NCBI GenBank assembly: GCA_944548615.1
Contig: OX155950.1
Coordinates: 35,619,876-35,683,875, forward strand
Reading direction: 5' to 3'
DNA: 64,000 nucleotides
Source of the DNA: Micropterix aruncella
Taxonomy: Eukaryota; Arthropoda; Insecta; Lepidoptera; Micropterigidae
Position 1 is the first letter of the stretch, and each line of letters starts with the position of its first letter. This document shows, in pieces, positions 1-9,034 of this stretch. A model generated the notes under the pieces. The model ran no database searches. It was not told where the DNA came from and was given only the letters and a program-made list of their open reading frames with translations. The translations under genes were made by a program, and so were the position numbers.

Positions 1-850
1 TCTTTTTAACATCTACTCTGAAGCCATCATGACGGAAGCTCTGGAGGACTTGAACTGTCGCATTAAAATAAATTGCCGCCTCATCAACAACTTGAGGTAT
101 GCCGATGACACTGTTCTCATAGCATCTATATATACGGAAGCCGAGCTACAGGAGATTGTTGATCGAGTAAACGAGTGTAGTGTCAAAGCTGGTCTCAGGA
201 TGAATGTCACCAAGACTAAGTTTATGGTCATTTCTAACAATCCCAATATCCAACCTAGCGTATCTGCGGCGGGTCAAAAACTAGAACAAGTTGATAAATA
301 TAAATACCTTGGCACCTGATTTACACAAAACTGGGACTGTGAAGTAGAAATCAAAACTCGCATCGAAATTGCACGCAGCGCCATTGGAAAAATGAAAAAG
401 GTTCTTCGCAATCGAAACCTGAAAATCTCACTTCGAATACGTCTTCTCCAGTGCTACGTCTGGTCCACACTTCTATGTAGGTGTGAGGCCTCGACTATTA
501 AGGAAGATCTCAGAAAACGTATAGAAGCATTCGAGATGTCGATATCTTGAACTGAGAAAGTCACCAATGAGGAAGTTCTACTACGTGTAGGCCAAAAACG
601 CAATCTTTTGCAGACCATCAAACAGCGCAAAGTTGCATACCTGGGTCACGTGTTTAGACACGACAGGTACCAACTTTTGCAACTCATTATGATGGGAAAA
701 GTTGCAGGAAAGAGGAGACCTGGCCGTAGACGGAAATCTTGGTTGCGGAACATTCGAGAATGGACCGGGATTACAAGTGTCGCCGAATTGTTCGCCTGGC
801 AAAGGACAAAAAGAAGTATGCAGAGCTGACTGCCAACCTTCACTAGTTTG
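1..850 (+). pseudogene. RTE-type LINE reverse transcriptase, 3' fragment
   Basis: One reading frame carries the end of a non-LTR reverse transcriptase. It starts inside the window edge, shows the catalytic YADD box (LRYADDTVLIA at about 92-125), then a thumb and C-terminal region (KYKYLGT, GKMKKVLRNR, YLGHVFRHDRY, SWLRNIREWTGI) typical of the RTE-like endonuclease-reverse transcriptases common in insects. The frame is cut by two in-frame TGA codons, at 317-319 and about 552-554, both where the family normally has Trp. A one-base shift near 800 moves the last codons (KKYAELTANLH) to another frame. The 3' end runs into AAG repeats near 860. The endonuclease and most of the palm lie outside the window. 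RTE clade is likely but not proven; an inactive fragment is certain. Confidence 0.85.
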
Positions 851-860
851 AGAGGCACCC

Positions 861-1564
861 TAAGAAGAAGAAGAATTATTAAAAAAACTACTTAGCTATG
901 CCCGACCGCTTTAAAATTCGGCTTCGATTTCTTTCGACCGATTGGGATTAGTAGGTATATCTTGCTTGGTCATTAAAAAATTGCGAAAATATCAGAATAA
1001 CTAATACAAAGTAGTAAATTTTACGCTGTTTCCATGCTAAAGTGCAGTAAATCGCGTTTGACATGATATTATGACACTTTGGTAACTATTTATTGACAAA
1101 AACCTATAGGGTTTTGGTTATCTCGATATAAATAATAAAACTATCATCGCAGTTTCACTTGTATTTTTGAATTGTATATTTTTTCCACTTCTTTCGATTT
1201 TAGGGGTGGCAAATTTGGGGCCAAATTTTTTTATGTCTTACAGAAATTAATAACATTCATATTTATATACTTAAATGTCATTAGATCCACACAAACAATT
1301 CAACATGTAATATGTTTTTCCAATTAAATGAATTTTTATGACCAAAATGAGTGCATTGTCATCATCAACCCTTACGGAAAAAGCCCTTTTCTCTGAAGAA
1401 ATGTATCCTAATGATTTAGAGACTGACTTTCTTTTGAAAGAATTTAGGTAAAACCAGATTCTGTGTTTGGAATGTCTGTGTGAAAGGTTTGTCTTCCTGT
1501 TCCTGAAAAAACATAATTTGCAAAACGTTTATCTAAACTTGCATATAGCAGTTCGCATGGCCTT
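861..1564. other. AT-rich intergenic DNA, no gene seen
   Basis: No ORF with recognisable content. About 1330-1560 may be a decayed upstream part of the hAT-like fragment that follows, but I cannot read a convincing protein from it. Confidence 0.5.
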
Positions 1565-1768
1565 ATGTACACCAGTGACAAATTGTTCATATGGGGATGC
1601 TTTTCTTGCTTAAAACGGGTGAAGAATTATCTAACATCTACCTTAAGCCAAGAAAAACTAAACGCCTTAGCTCTTTTGTGCATAGAGTCAGAACTAATGA
1701 ACAAGATTTCATACAATGATATAATTGATAATTTTGCGAATAGAAAATCGCGCAAAAAGGTATTGTAA
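1565..1768 (+). pseudogene. hAT-superfamily transposase C-terminal remnant
   Basis: The 67-codon ORF contains LKRVKNYLTSTLSQEKLNAL followed by ALLCIESEL and DIIDNFANRKSRKK. This matches the pattern of the hAT dimerisation region in ZMYM/TTF-type hAT transposases (LK.iKnylRSTMsQERLn.LalLsIE...D.iideFA..KaRk). Only this C-terminal part is visible; no RNase H-like catalytic core, zinc finger or TIR pair was found. It is therefore a remnant of a DNA transposon or a retro-copied domain. Family assignment rests on motif memory and was not searched. Confidence 0.6.
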
Positions 1769-2547
1769 AACTTTCATAACTTAATTAATTGAATTTCATC
1801 GTCATCATCAGCCGGATTGTTACCAGATAATTGAATATATTGTTTCTATACTATAAGAGCAATAACAATTATTTTATTACGTCTACCCAATGTACATTAT
1901 TGTGTAAGTAGTATTAAGGCATATCTTACCCTGCCTTATTAGTAGTACTAGTACATTATTGAGATTTTATTAGCTCAGAAATATACCCAAAACTATTCCT
2001 TGTGGAATCTTAACTAAATCGTTGGGTTGTAAAAATAATCAAGGAACTGACACATCGATCCCCTAGCTCACAATCATACTAATTACGGGGGGAATGTGGT
2101 GTAGTAAAGACGTTAGGACATAAATCATAAAGTTACAATTTCATTCACAAAAAAAAATATATATAATTGTGAACTAGGGTATCGAATTGTAGAGGTCGGT
2201 AGAGACGGAAACATTTTAATAGCCTACTCGCGGCTAATTGTATTGTATGTATTTGCAAAAATGTATTAGCCCAATACCTTAGATGAGATCGCAGAAGAGC
2301 CAGATCCGCCATCTTGTTTCAAAATGGCGGCAGCTCAAAGATAAAAAAAACATATCTTAACAACCATAGGTCCAAACTTGACATGATATATCGTTGGAAA
2401 GCTCTTGTTAACCCCTACATTTTTCTTTAAATTTATTTTTAATTTTTAAAAAAAAAAACATTTTTTTCAAATTTATTTAATAGCTTTATAATAGCTGGCC
2501 AAAGAAATCTACATTTAATGGGTGCGTGTAACCGATTTTTTTGGAAG
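1769..2547. other. Intergenic, no gene seen
   Basis: AT-rich DNA. A GC-richer patch at about 2280-2345 contains the pair GCCATCTTG / CAAAATGGC, a small palindrome often seen in insect MITEs. No coding signal. Confidence 0.5.
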
Positions 2548-2671
2548 GCAGTGGCTACGCGCCCGTCCAAATGAATAGTTCTTATATGTTCTAACCTAAC
2601 CTAACGTGTTCGTTTGCCTTTCGCAATTACAGAAAGCATACGATAAGTGGACGGGCGCGATTAGCCACTGC
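2548..2671. mobile_element. Short MITE with 22-24 bp inverted ends
   Basis: GCAGTGGCTA plus CGCGCCCGTCCA at 2548-2569 is repeated in reverse complement at 2648-2671 with two extra bases in the middle, so a 124-bp unit is bounded by imperfect TIRs. The interior holds CTAACCTAACCTAA, equal to the insect telomeric TTAGG unit read on the other strand, which may be chance. No coding capacity. The transposase superfamily is unknown; target-site duplications were not resolved. Confidence 0.65.
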
Positions 2672-2756
2672 GTTTTTGGAATGATCTGGAGGGATTTTGT
2701 ATAACTGATCTGGTAACACTGACAAAACTAGCATTGGTACCTACAAGACTAACAAA

Positions 2757-3560
2757 AAAACAAAATTCTCGGGTCAAGACTCGCAAACATACGAATCTTG
2801 GGTCAAGACCTGTAACCATACGAGTCCTTGAGTCAAGACTGGCAATTTTGATTTTCTTGGTATGCATGGCATAACGCGTCCTTTAAATTTTGTGTATAAC
2901 GGAAACCTAGATGTTTGCAATCTGGCAAGGATCATGCTATAGCTCTACGTGCTCAGTAGAAGCAGGGGCGGATCTATATAAGAACTTTTTGGTCTGCAGC
3001 CCGTGGCCCCGGGGGTATAAAGGCCCCAGCCTCCATTGAAGACAATGGACAATATTGTAATTTTTAAAAATTCCTACGACAAAGTTGGCAACCCTGACAT
3101 CAATTAAACCATATGCGCGCGGAAATCGAACGGCATAGGGGATTCCCCGTCGCTTGTTTTCAGGGTATTTATTCGCAAACGCATACAGTCATTCGCAGCT
3201 CACTAGGCCGGCAATACACAATTACAGACATAGTGAAAAATAAAGTGTATTTATTACCCAAATATTACGTATAGTTACGAAGCTATGAACCTTGTGTAAT
3301 GGACATTCAAATGACGCATCACGCATGCCAAGAAAATCTGAATTGCGAGTCATAACTCAAGATACGTACGTTTGTGAGTCTTGACCAAAGACTATTACGT
3401 GTACAAGTCTTGAGTCAAGACTAAAAAAAATAAAATTCTTGACCTAAAATTTGCTAATTTACAAGTCTTGAGTTTTATTCTTTTAGTCTTGACTCAAGAC
3501 TGGATTCTGGGGTCAAATTTCGCAGCGTATGTACGTGTCTTGGGGCAAGACTAAAATAAA
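2757..3560. mobile_element. Foldback-type element built of GTCAAGAC repeats
   Basis: Two inverted arms face each other. The segment at about 2770-2885 (GTCAAGACTCGCAAACATAC ... GATTTTCTTGGTATGC) recurs in reverse complement at about 3298-3412, and the right arm continues to about 3560 with more copies of the unit. The unit is the octamer GTCAAGAC or its complement GTCTTGAC, often joined into the palindrome GTCTTGACTCAAGAC. The 400-bp centre has a TATA-like string (CTATATAAG near 2976) and a GC-rich patch but no ORF. It looks like a non-autonomous element with subterminal repeats; exact ends were not defined. Confidence 0.6.
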
Positions 3561-3854
3561 ACTGTTTTCTTATATCAAGAGTTCTTTATTTTTGGCAATG
3601 CATAATTAAACTATTAATTTTATTTAAAATTTAGAAGTCTTAGTGTTTCTGGGTCCAAAGTATACATTCAAATAAAGGATAAATACGTAAATCAATTTCA
3701 ATTTAAAATAAAAACAGATTTAAAAAAATGTACTTTATTTTATAAATATATACCACGGTCAGTCATATTAAATACTACGATGCTTGGTTTATTTAGTTCA
3801 GTCCTAGTCCAAATATAATTTTTGTAAATAAATGAAATACAATTACATTTGTAT

Positions 3855-4795
3855 TTTTAGGATTAACACTTGAAATATGTTTAAAAAACACATTGTCCTT
3901 AAAAGACTTGCAGTTATATTCATTCCGATAAAAATACGTTATTACATTATATGGCATTACGAATTGACTTAATTATATACGTGCTTTCAAATCAATTCAG
4001 TTAGTATTTATACGATGAACACTCGAAAAGTGCTTAAAAAGAAAACAAACTTGTCTACCGAAAACTTATAGCGGTATCTATTTCGATAAAAATATTTTAG
4101 TAAATTAAGTGACGTAACAAATTGACTTTAGAATATATGTGCTTTCAAATCAATTCAGTTGGTGATTCTAGGATAAACACTCGAAATGTCTTTAATAAAG
4201 AAAACACATTTTTACAATGAAAATTGGCAGTGATATTTATTTCGATAAAAATACGGTATTAAATTTAAAGACGCAAGGAATTGACTTAAGAATATATATG
4301 CTTTCAAATCAATTCAGTTGGTGATTCTAGGAAGAACACTCGTAACGTCTTTAATAAAAAAACACATTTGTCTAACAAAGATTTGTAATGATATTTATTT
4401 CGATAATAATACGTTATTAAATTAAGTGACATAAGGAATTGACTTAAGAATCAATGTGCTTTCAAATCAATTCAGTTGGTGATTCTAGGATGAACACTCG
4501 AAATGTCTTTAATAAAAAAAAACACATTTGTCTAAGGAAGACTTGCAGCGATATTTATTTCGATTAAAATACGTTATTAAATTAAGTGACGTAAGGAATT
4601 GACTTAAGAATCTATGTGCTGTCAAATCAATTAATTTGGTTATTCTAGGAAGAACACTCAAAATGTATTTAATAAAAAAAACACATTTGTCAAACGAAGA
4701 CTTGCAATGATATTTATTTTGATAAAAATATGTTATTAAATTAAGTAATATAAAGAATTTACTTGAGAATATATTCTTGGTTTTAGAAAAAATAT
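3855..4795. repeat. Tandem array of about six 159-bp units
   Basis: The landmark GTGCTTTCAAATCAATTCAG begins at 3981, 4139, 4298, 4456 and 4616 (last copy diverged), giving spacings of 158-160 bp. Each unit also carries a TAGGATGAACACTCG-like stretch, an A-run followed by ACACATTTG, and TTTCGATAAAAATACG. A diverged unit precedes the array and another trails it. Units are AT-rich and non-coding. The length lies in the nucleosomal satellite range, but six copies is a small local array. Confidence 0.85.
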
Positions 4796-5419
4796 TAAAA
4801 CCAATTTTGCATTCATGCAAACGTATCGCATGTGTTGGTTCGAGTATATTGACTTAGTCTAAGAAAATATATACTTAAAATAACGAAATTTTTTAAACTA
4901 ATATTACATTGATACAAAAAACTCACGTTTGTCGATTCAAAAATACTGACTTCCTCTAAGAAAATATCTACTTAAAATAACACTATAAACTTAAAACTTT
5001 CGCGAGTCTCAATTTGAGAAATCGTTTCTTTCTGTGCAGGCTCAGCAAACACAGTACTTTCTATCCATCACCCCAACACAGGCGTATTCCTAGTCGGGTG
5101 ATGTAATGCTGACGAAGTAATGCCCATATTTCTTTTATGTAATAAAACATATATTTAACGCAAGTTATTGTCTATGTAGGTAAATAAAAAAATATTTATT
5201 TAATACCTATTTAGCATACACAGGAAACTGCGATGTTAAATAAAGTTACAATGATTAAATTGTTATGTTATCAAAATAGATTAACTGTGAATCTACTTTA
5301 TTTTATTAGACATAATAATTTGAAAATTATTAAGTTTTAATCGTTCATGAGAGAGACTGCTCGCAAGGTATGGGCATTGATTTAGATTAGATGACTATAG
5401 ATTAAGTTGACAGTGCACA
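4796..5419. other. Intergenic, no gene seen
   Basis: AT-rich. A short direct repeat (ATTGACTTAGTCTAAGAAAATAT at 4848 and a similar ACTGACTTCCTCTAAGAAA at 4948) suggests decayed duplication. Nothing else supported. Confidence 0.4.
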
Positions 5420-5600
5420 CTTTATATCATCATTAAAAGTCTGCCTTAGAACAGGCCTAGGCCTAGTTAGGCGACTGTGTCAATCATAAAAATAATGTCG
5501 CATCAATTTCTTGCTAACATCTTAATCAAATATGACATTAACTTTTTACTAGATGTGTTACTACTAAATAAATAAAATAAAATAAATAAATAGATAAAAT
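5420..5600 (+). mobile_element. LINE 3' end (UTR and AAAT tail)
   Basis: The stretch with CCTAGTTAGGCGACTGTG and an ending of repeated AAATA units resembles the 3' UTR of the complete LINE at 7500-12401 (CTAGTTGGGCATGCG, AAATAAATAAATAAAA). Only the terminal UTR is present, as expected of an extreme 5' truncation. Confidence 0.45.
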
Positions 5601-6205
5601 CAATGGTATGGGTTACCCTATATATCCGACTCTCTCTTTTTAGCTCACTACACCCAGAGATTGCATACGACGCCGCAATAACTTCATAAGCTAAATTTTT
5701 ACACCTGTTAATTGGGCTTAATCGGTTGGTTTCCATTAAATTATTACTTACCGAATTATCGCGTTTTGAAACTCGGAGGATTTTCGCTACCAAACCGATT
5801 TTGTTTCATACCGAATTTTTCTTTCTCCCCGTGGTTTTCCACTGTTAAGAATTTTTCAACCAGAAACGTATCAGTCTATTTATTTTTTAGATTATATTCT
5901 GGTTATCTTACTCTACTTCGGTCGATTTTATAAATTTATATTCGAGTAGGAAATTTAGGGAATATTTAAAGATTTTTGTTATTTTGTTTCTTTCTAATTG
6001 TATGTCATTATAATTAATATAATGTCTTATATGTTAAAAGTTAGATAGTGGAATAATGATATAATTATTAAGATATTATAAATTATCAAATATGAAAAAT
6101 TTCAATCTTTTTCGGTAACAGGGAATTATGAGATAAGTAATCTCATTCATTATCACCATAAATGTTACACCATAATTGGGAAAATAAATTTATTCCTATT
6201 GATAT
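5601..6205. other. Intergenic, no gene seen
   Basis: AT-rich DNA without recognisable repeats or coding signal. Confidence 0.4.
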
Positions 6206-6725
6206 CTAATACGCCCTAGCCCACAGTATGATCGCATATGGTATATTAAGTTGCAAAGGTTCTAAAAACTCGGCGAATCCGCTTGTCAAAGCGCAGAAAG
6301 CTCTTCTATGGGTCATGGCTAGAAGCGACATCGATATCCATCAAACGAACTATTTAACGTGCTGAGTCTTTTGGGCATCAAGGAAATTTAGGCAAAAGTA
6401 ACCCTACATTACTATCTCAACAATGCGCCCTCACATAACATTACTGGCCTCAAAATTCTAAAGAGAGAAAGTGCGTCAGCAAAACATGTCATTAAAAATA
6501 TCAGAACTAAATTCGAGCAAAGCACTTTATTTCGGTAGCTCCTAAACTTTATAATTACTTTCAGAATAATTTAAAACAATGCAGAAATTTAGAAATGAAA
6601 AACGGCCAAATTACTTTGTGGCTGATTAAAACTGGCAGGGCAAAGGTGGATGCATTTATTTTGCATATTCTCATTCAAAACGACATAACCTATATTAAAT
6701 TAGTGATACTATCGATTTAATTTAT
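6206..6725 (+). pseudogene. LINE reverse transcriptase C-terminal fragment
   Basis: Translation near 6206-6320 gives ALAHSMIAYGIL, then NPLVKAQKALLWVM. It aligns with the post-RT region of the second LINE here (ALAHSTISYGILGWGG, DPLVKAQKALLRVV). Further on, KFEQSTLF followed by an APKLYN-like piece matches the conserved AQR..F.AP..FN end. Stops and frameshifts interrupt it. It is a relic of the same LINE family as 7500-15545. Confidence 0.75.
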
Positions 6726-7320
6726 TATTATTATATTATTTATTCCGTAGCCGGCGATTGGGGAGGGGGTCGCCCTCGCACTCCATTCTCGTACTCCATT
6801 CACGATTCGCTTCCATTCTTGACGATTTTTTGCAACGTCTCGACAATCCCTAGCCGATAATCGTTGATTTTTTTAATAATGTATACAATGCAATACATTA
6901 TTATTACATATTACTAATAAATATTAATGTATACAATGCAATATTCCTAATATTAATTTAATAACTGTGTAGGTATGTAAATTTTATAAATAAGTATATA
7001 CAGGCATATATTTATATATAAGTGAGGATAATAATAAATATGCATAATCTTATCATAAAATACAATTTGAGATTATATTTACGAGCGCAGAGAAACTCTC
7101 TGAAATGTGAAAAAAAAGAATCTACCCTAGTTGGGTAATTTTTGTGTATGTAACTTTTTTGTTTCTTTCTCTGAAAATACATTATTGTTATTTTTACTAA
7201 TATATCATACCAATTTGTACTACTGCAGACATTGAATATCTTATTGTCGTTTTGACATAAATTCACATATTATCAACAGACATCTAGCCAAAAATAGTGG
7301 CAGCGGAGGAGTAACTGCTT
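6726..7320. other. Intergenic, no gene seen
   Basis: Mostly AT-rich with a GC-rich patch at 6745-6860 (GCCGGCGATTGGGGAGGGGG). A TCTACCCTAGTTGGGTAA string at about 7122 resembles the LINE 3' UTR motif but is too short to call. Confidence 0.35.
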
Positions 7321-7381
7321 GTCCGAGTGGCTTAGTTCACTGCTTTGGCATAGAGACCCTGGGTTCGATCCCAGCTCGGGT
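7321..7381 (+). repeat. tRNA-like sequence, probably a SINE head
   Basis: GTCCGAG at 7321-7327 pairs with CTCGGGT at 7375-7381 like an acceptor stem. TGGCTTAGTTCAC at 7328-7340 resembles a Pol III A box and GGTTCGATCCC at 7362-7372 is a good B box. The unit is only 61 nt, the T loop would be 6 nt, and no proper anticodon arm folds, so a functional tRNA is unlikely. A tRNA-derived SINE fragment fits best. It lies just upstream of the LINE 5' region and could also be flanking DNA of that insertion. Confidence 0.45.
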
Positions 7382-7813
7382 ACGAAACATCGCCTTTTTT
7401 TCTCGGATTTAAATTTTAAAGTGAACGCCCTCTGTAGATTTTAAGCGAAAATTGATTGATTATAAAACAAACATCAAAAAATATATAATATATTATTAAC
7501 TAAACTAGGCCACCTATCGATACTTCTTACAACTAAGGAGAGCCGTTTCGGCACTTACAATCTGACGGCGCAACAATCGTACAGGAAATCATCGTATAGT
7601 CCGTATCGGAAGAATTGAAATTCCGTATAGTCCGTATCAGAAAAATTGAAAGTTCGTGCATATCATATCTAAATAAAACATTACCGTCGGCTTCGGTCAA
7701 TATGGTTGATTCTCCTAATGAATTCGATTGCAAGAAATGCAAAAAAATTATCACAGATCCGGATGAAATTTTAAGGTGTTAACTGCAAAGTACGTACTCA
7801 TAATGGATGCTCA

Positions 7814-8785
7814 ATGAGAAAAGTTAACAAGGTAGGGATTAAGACCTGGAATTGCGCCAATTGCATTAATTGTGCTGAGAAACCTCGGAAGAAAACACCT
7901 CAACCTCTAACGTTTAGCGCATCCAACGAATGCCGCAGCGACCCAGATTTATCTAGCCGTCCATCCATTCGCAAGCAGATTGAAATAACAGGAACTCCGC
8001 AATCACCAGCATTTGTAAAAAGAGAGGACCTTCGACAGATGCTTGCCGAATTTAAAATGAACATCGCTGGCATAATGGAGGATAAACTTTTAGTAAAGTA
8101 CTCCGAGTTAGCCTCTCAAAACAATGAGATTCTGCAAGCCATACAAGCAATCTCCGTGAAGTACGATGAAATTCTCGAACGAGTAAATGTGGTTGAGGAA
8201 AAATGTGCTTCTCTCACGAAAATCAAAGACACTAATGTAGCGCTCTCTAAGCGCGTCTCATATCTTGAGGAAAAACTGGATGCTCTGGAGAACCATGGGA
8301 CTGCTACGGAAGTTGAAATCCGTGGACTTCCGGAGCAACGCCAGGAAAACCTCTCACAAATATTTGGCGATATACACAATACCATCAAGAGCACAGTGGA
8401 CCTAAAGGAAGTCATCGCGATCAATCGTAAAGCTCAAGTGCAGCCGGGTGCAGGCGGACCCAAGCCAGTCATCGCTAAATTCACTACTCAACATCATCGC
8501 GATAGCTTCATTTCTTCTCTGAAATTATTTAACAAAAACTGTAAAAGTAATGGCGAGAAGCTAAACACGACCCACGTAGCATTTCCAGGACAACCAAAGC
8601 CCATCTATGTATCAGAGAACTTAACACGGCGTACAAAATATCTTTTTATGGCCGCTAAAAAGTTCGCCAAAGAAAGGCGTTTCTCTTTCTGCTGGTGCAA
8701 AGGAGGATGCGTTTTTCTAAAGAAACATGAAGATTCGAAGTTATTTCGTGTGCGCAGCGAAGACACGTTCGCCCAAATTGACTAA
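7814..8785 (+). CDS. LINE ORF1: PHD-like finger, coiled coil, FP25K-like domain
   Basis: The open frame of 323 codons is the main part of ORF1. The natural start is probably ATG 7702 in another frame: that frame gives an N-terminal CKKC and LRC, then meets TAA at 7780. Removing one base near 7780 would join it to NCKVRTH ... CSMRKV and W-NCANCINC here, completing a Cys4-His-Cys3-like zinc knuckle of PHD type. Residues about 75-165 are a heptad-rich coiled coil. Residues about 165-320 (EIRGLPEQRQENL, RDSFISSLKLFNK, PIYVSENLTRRTKYLFMAAK, FCWCKGGCVFLKK) match the pattern of the baculovirus FP25K/L1-ORF1-like RNA-binding domain common in insect LINE ORF1 proteins. Expected role: RNA-binding chaperone of the LINE particle. 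The frameshift makes this copy probably defective. Confidence 0.8.
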   Translation: MRKVNKVGIKTWNCANCINCAEKPRKKTPQPLTFSASNECRSDPDLSSRPSIRKQIEITGTPQSPAFVKREDLRQMLAEFKMNIAGIMEDKLLVKYSELASQNNEILQAIQAISVKYDEILERVNVVEEKCASLTKIKDTNVALSKRVSYLEEKLDALENHGTATEVEIRGLPEQRQENLSQIFGDIHNTIKSTVDLKEVIAINRKAQVQPGAGGPKPVIAKFTTQHHRDSFISSLKLFNKNCKSNGEKLNTTHVAFPGQPKPIYVSENLTRRTKYLFMAAKKFAKERRFSFCWCKGGCVFLKKHEDSKLFRVRSEDTFAQID

Positions 8786-9034
8786 TCGTTACCCTTTTCC
8801 TACTAAGGCCATACTCTTTCTATTTTATTCAATTCAATCAGAAATATCTCATGTTGTATTTGTCATTATAGTAACTTCCGTTTCGTATTTAAATAATATA
8901 TATCTTTTAATACATTTATTAAATTGCATATTTAAAAGTATATCTATTTACATTATACATAAGATTATTCGTTTATCATCATACAAGTATTATACCTCAG
9001 CAGATGCTTTCCCTGGAAATCCGTTTTCCTCAAA

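Noticed and set aside
2580..2605. Interstitial telomeric repeat tract
   Set aside because: Only two to three CCTAA units inside a MITE; too short to be meaningful.
4509..4820. 103-codon minus ORF
   Set aside because: A by-product of the 159-bp tandem array.
7321..7381. Functional tRNA gene
   Set aside because: Only 61 nt, a 6-nt T loop and no proper anticodon arm; better read as a SINE-like fragment.
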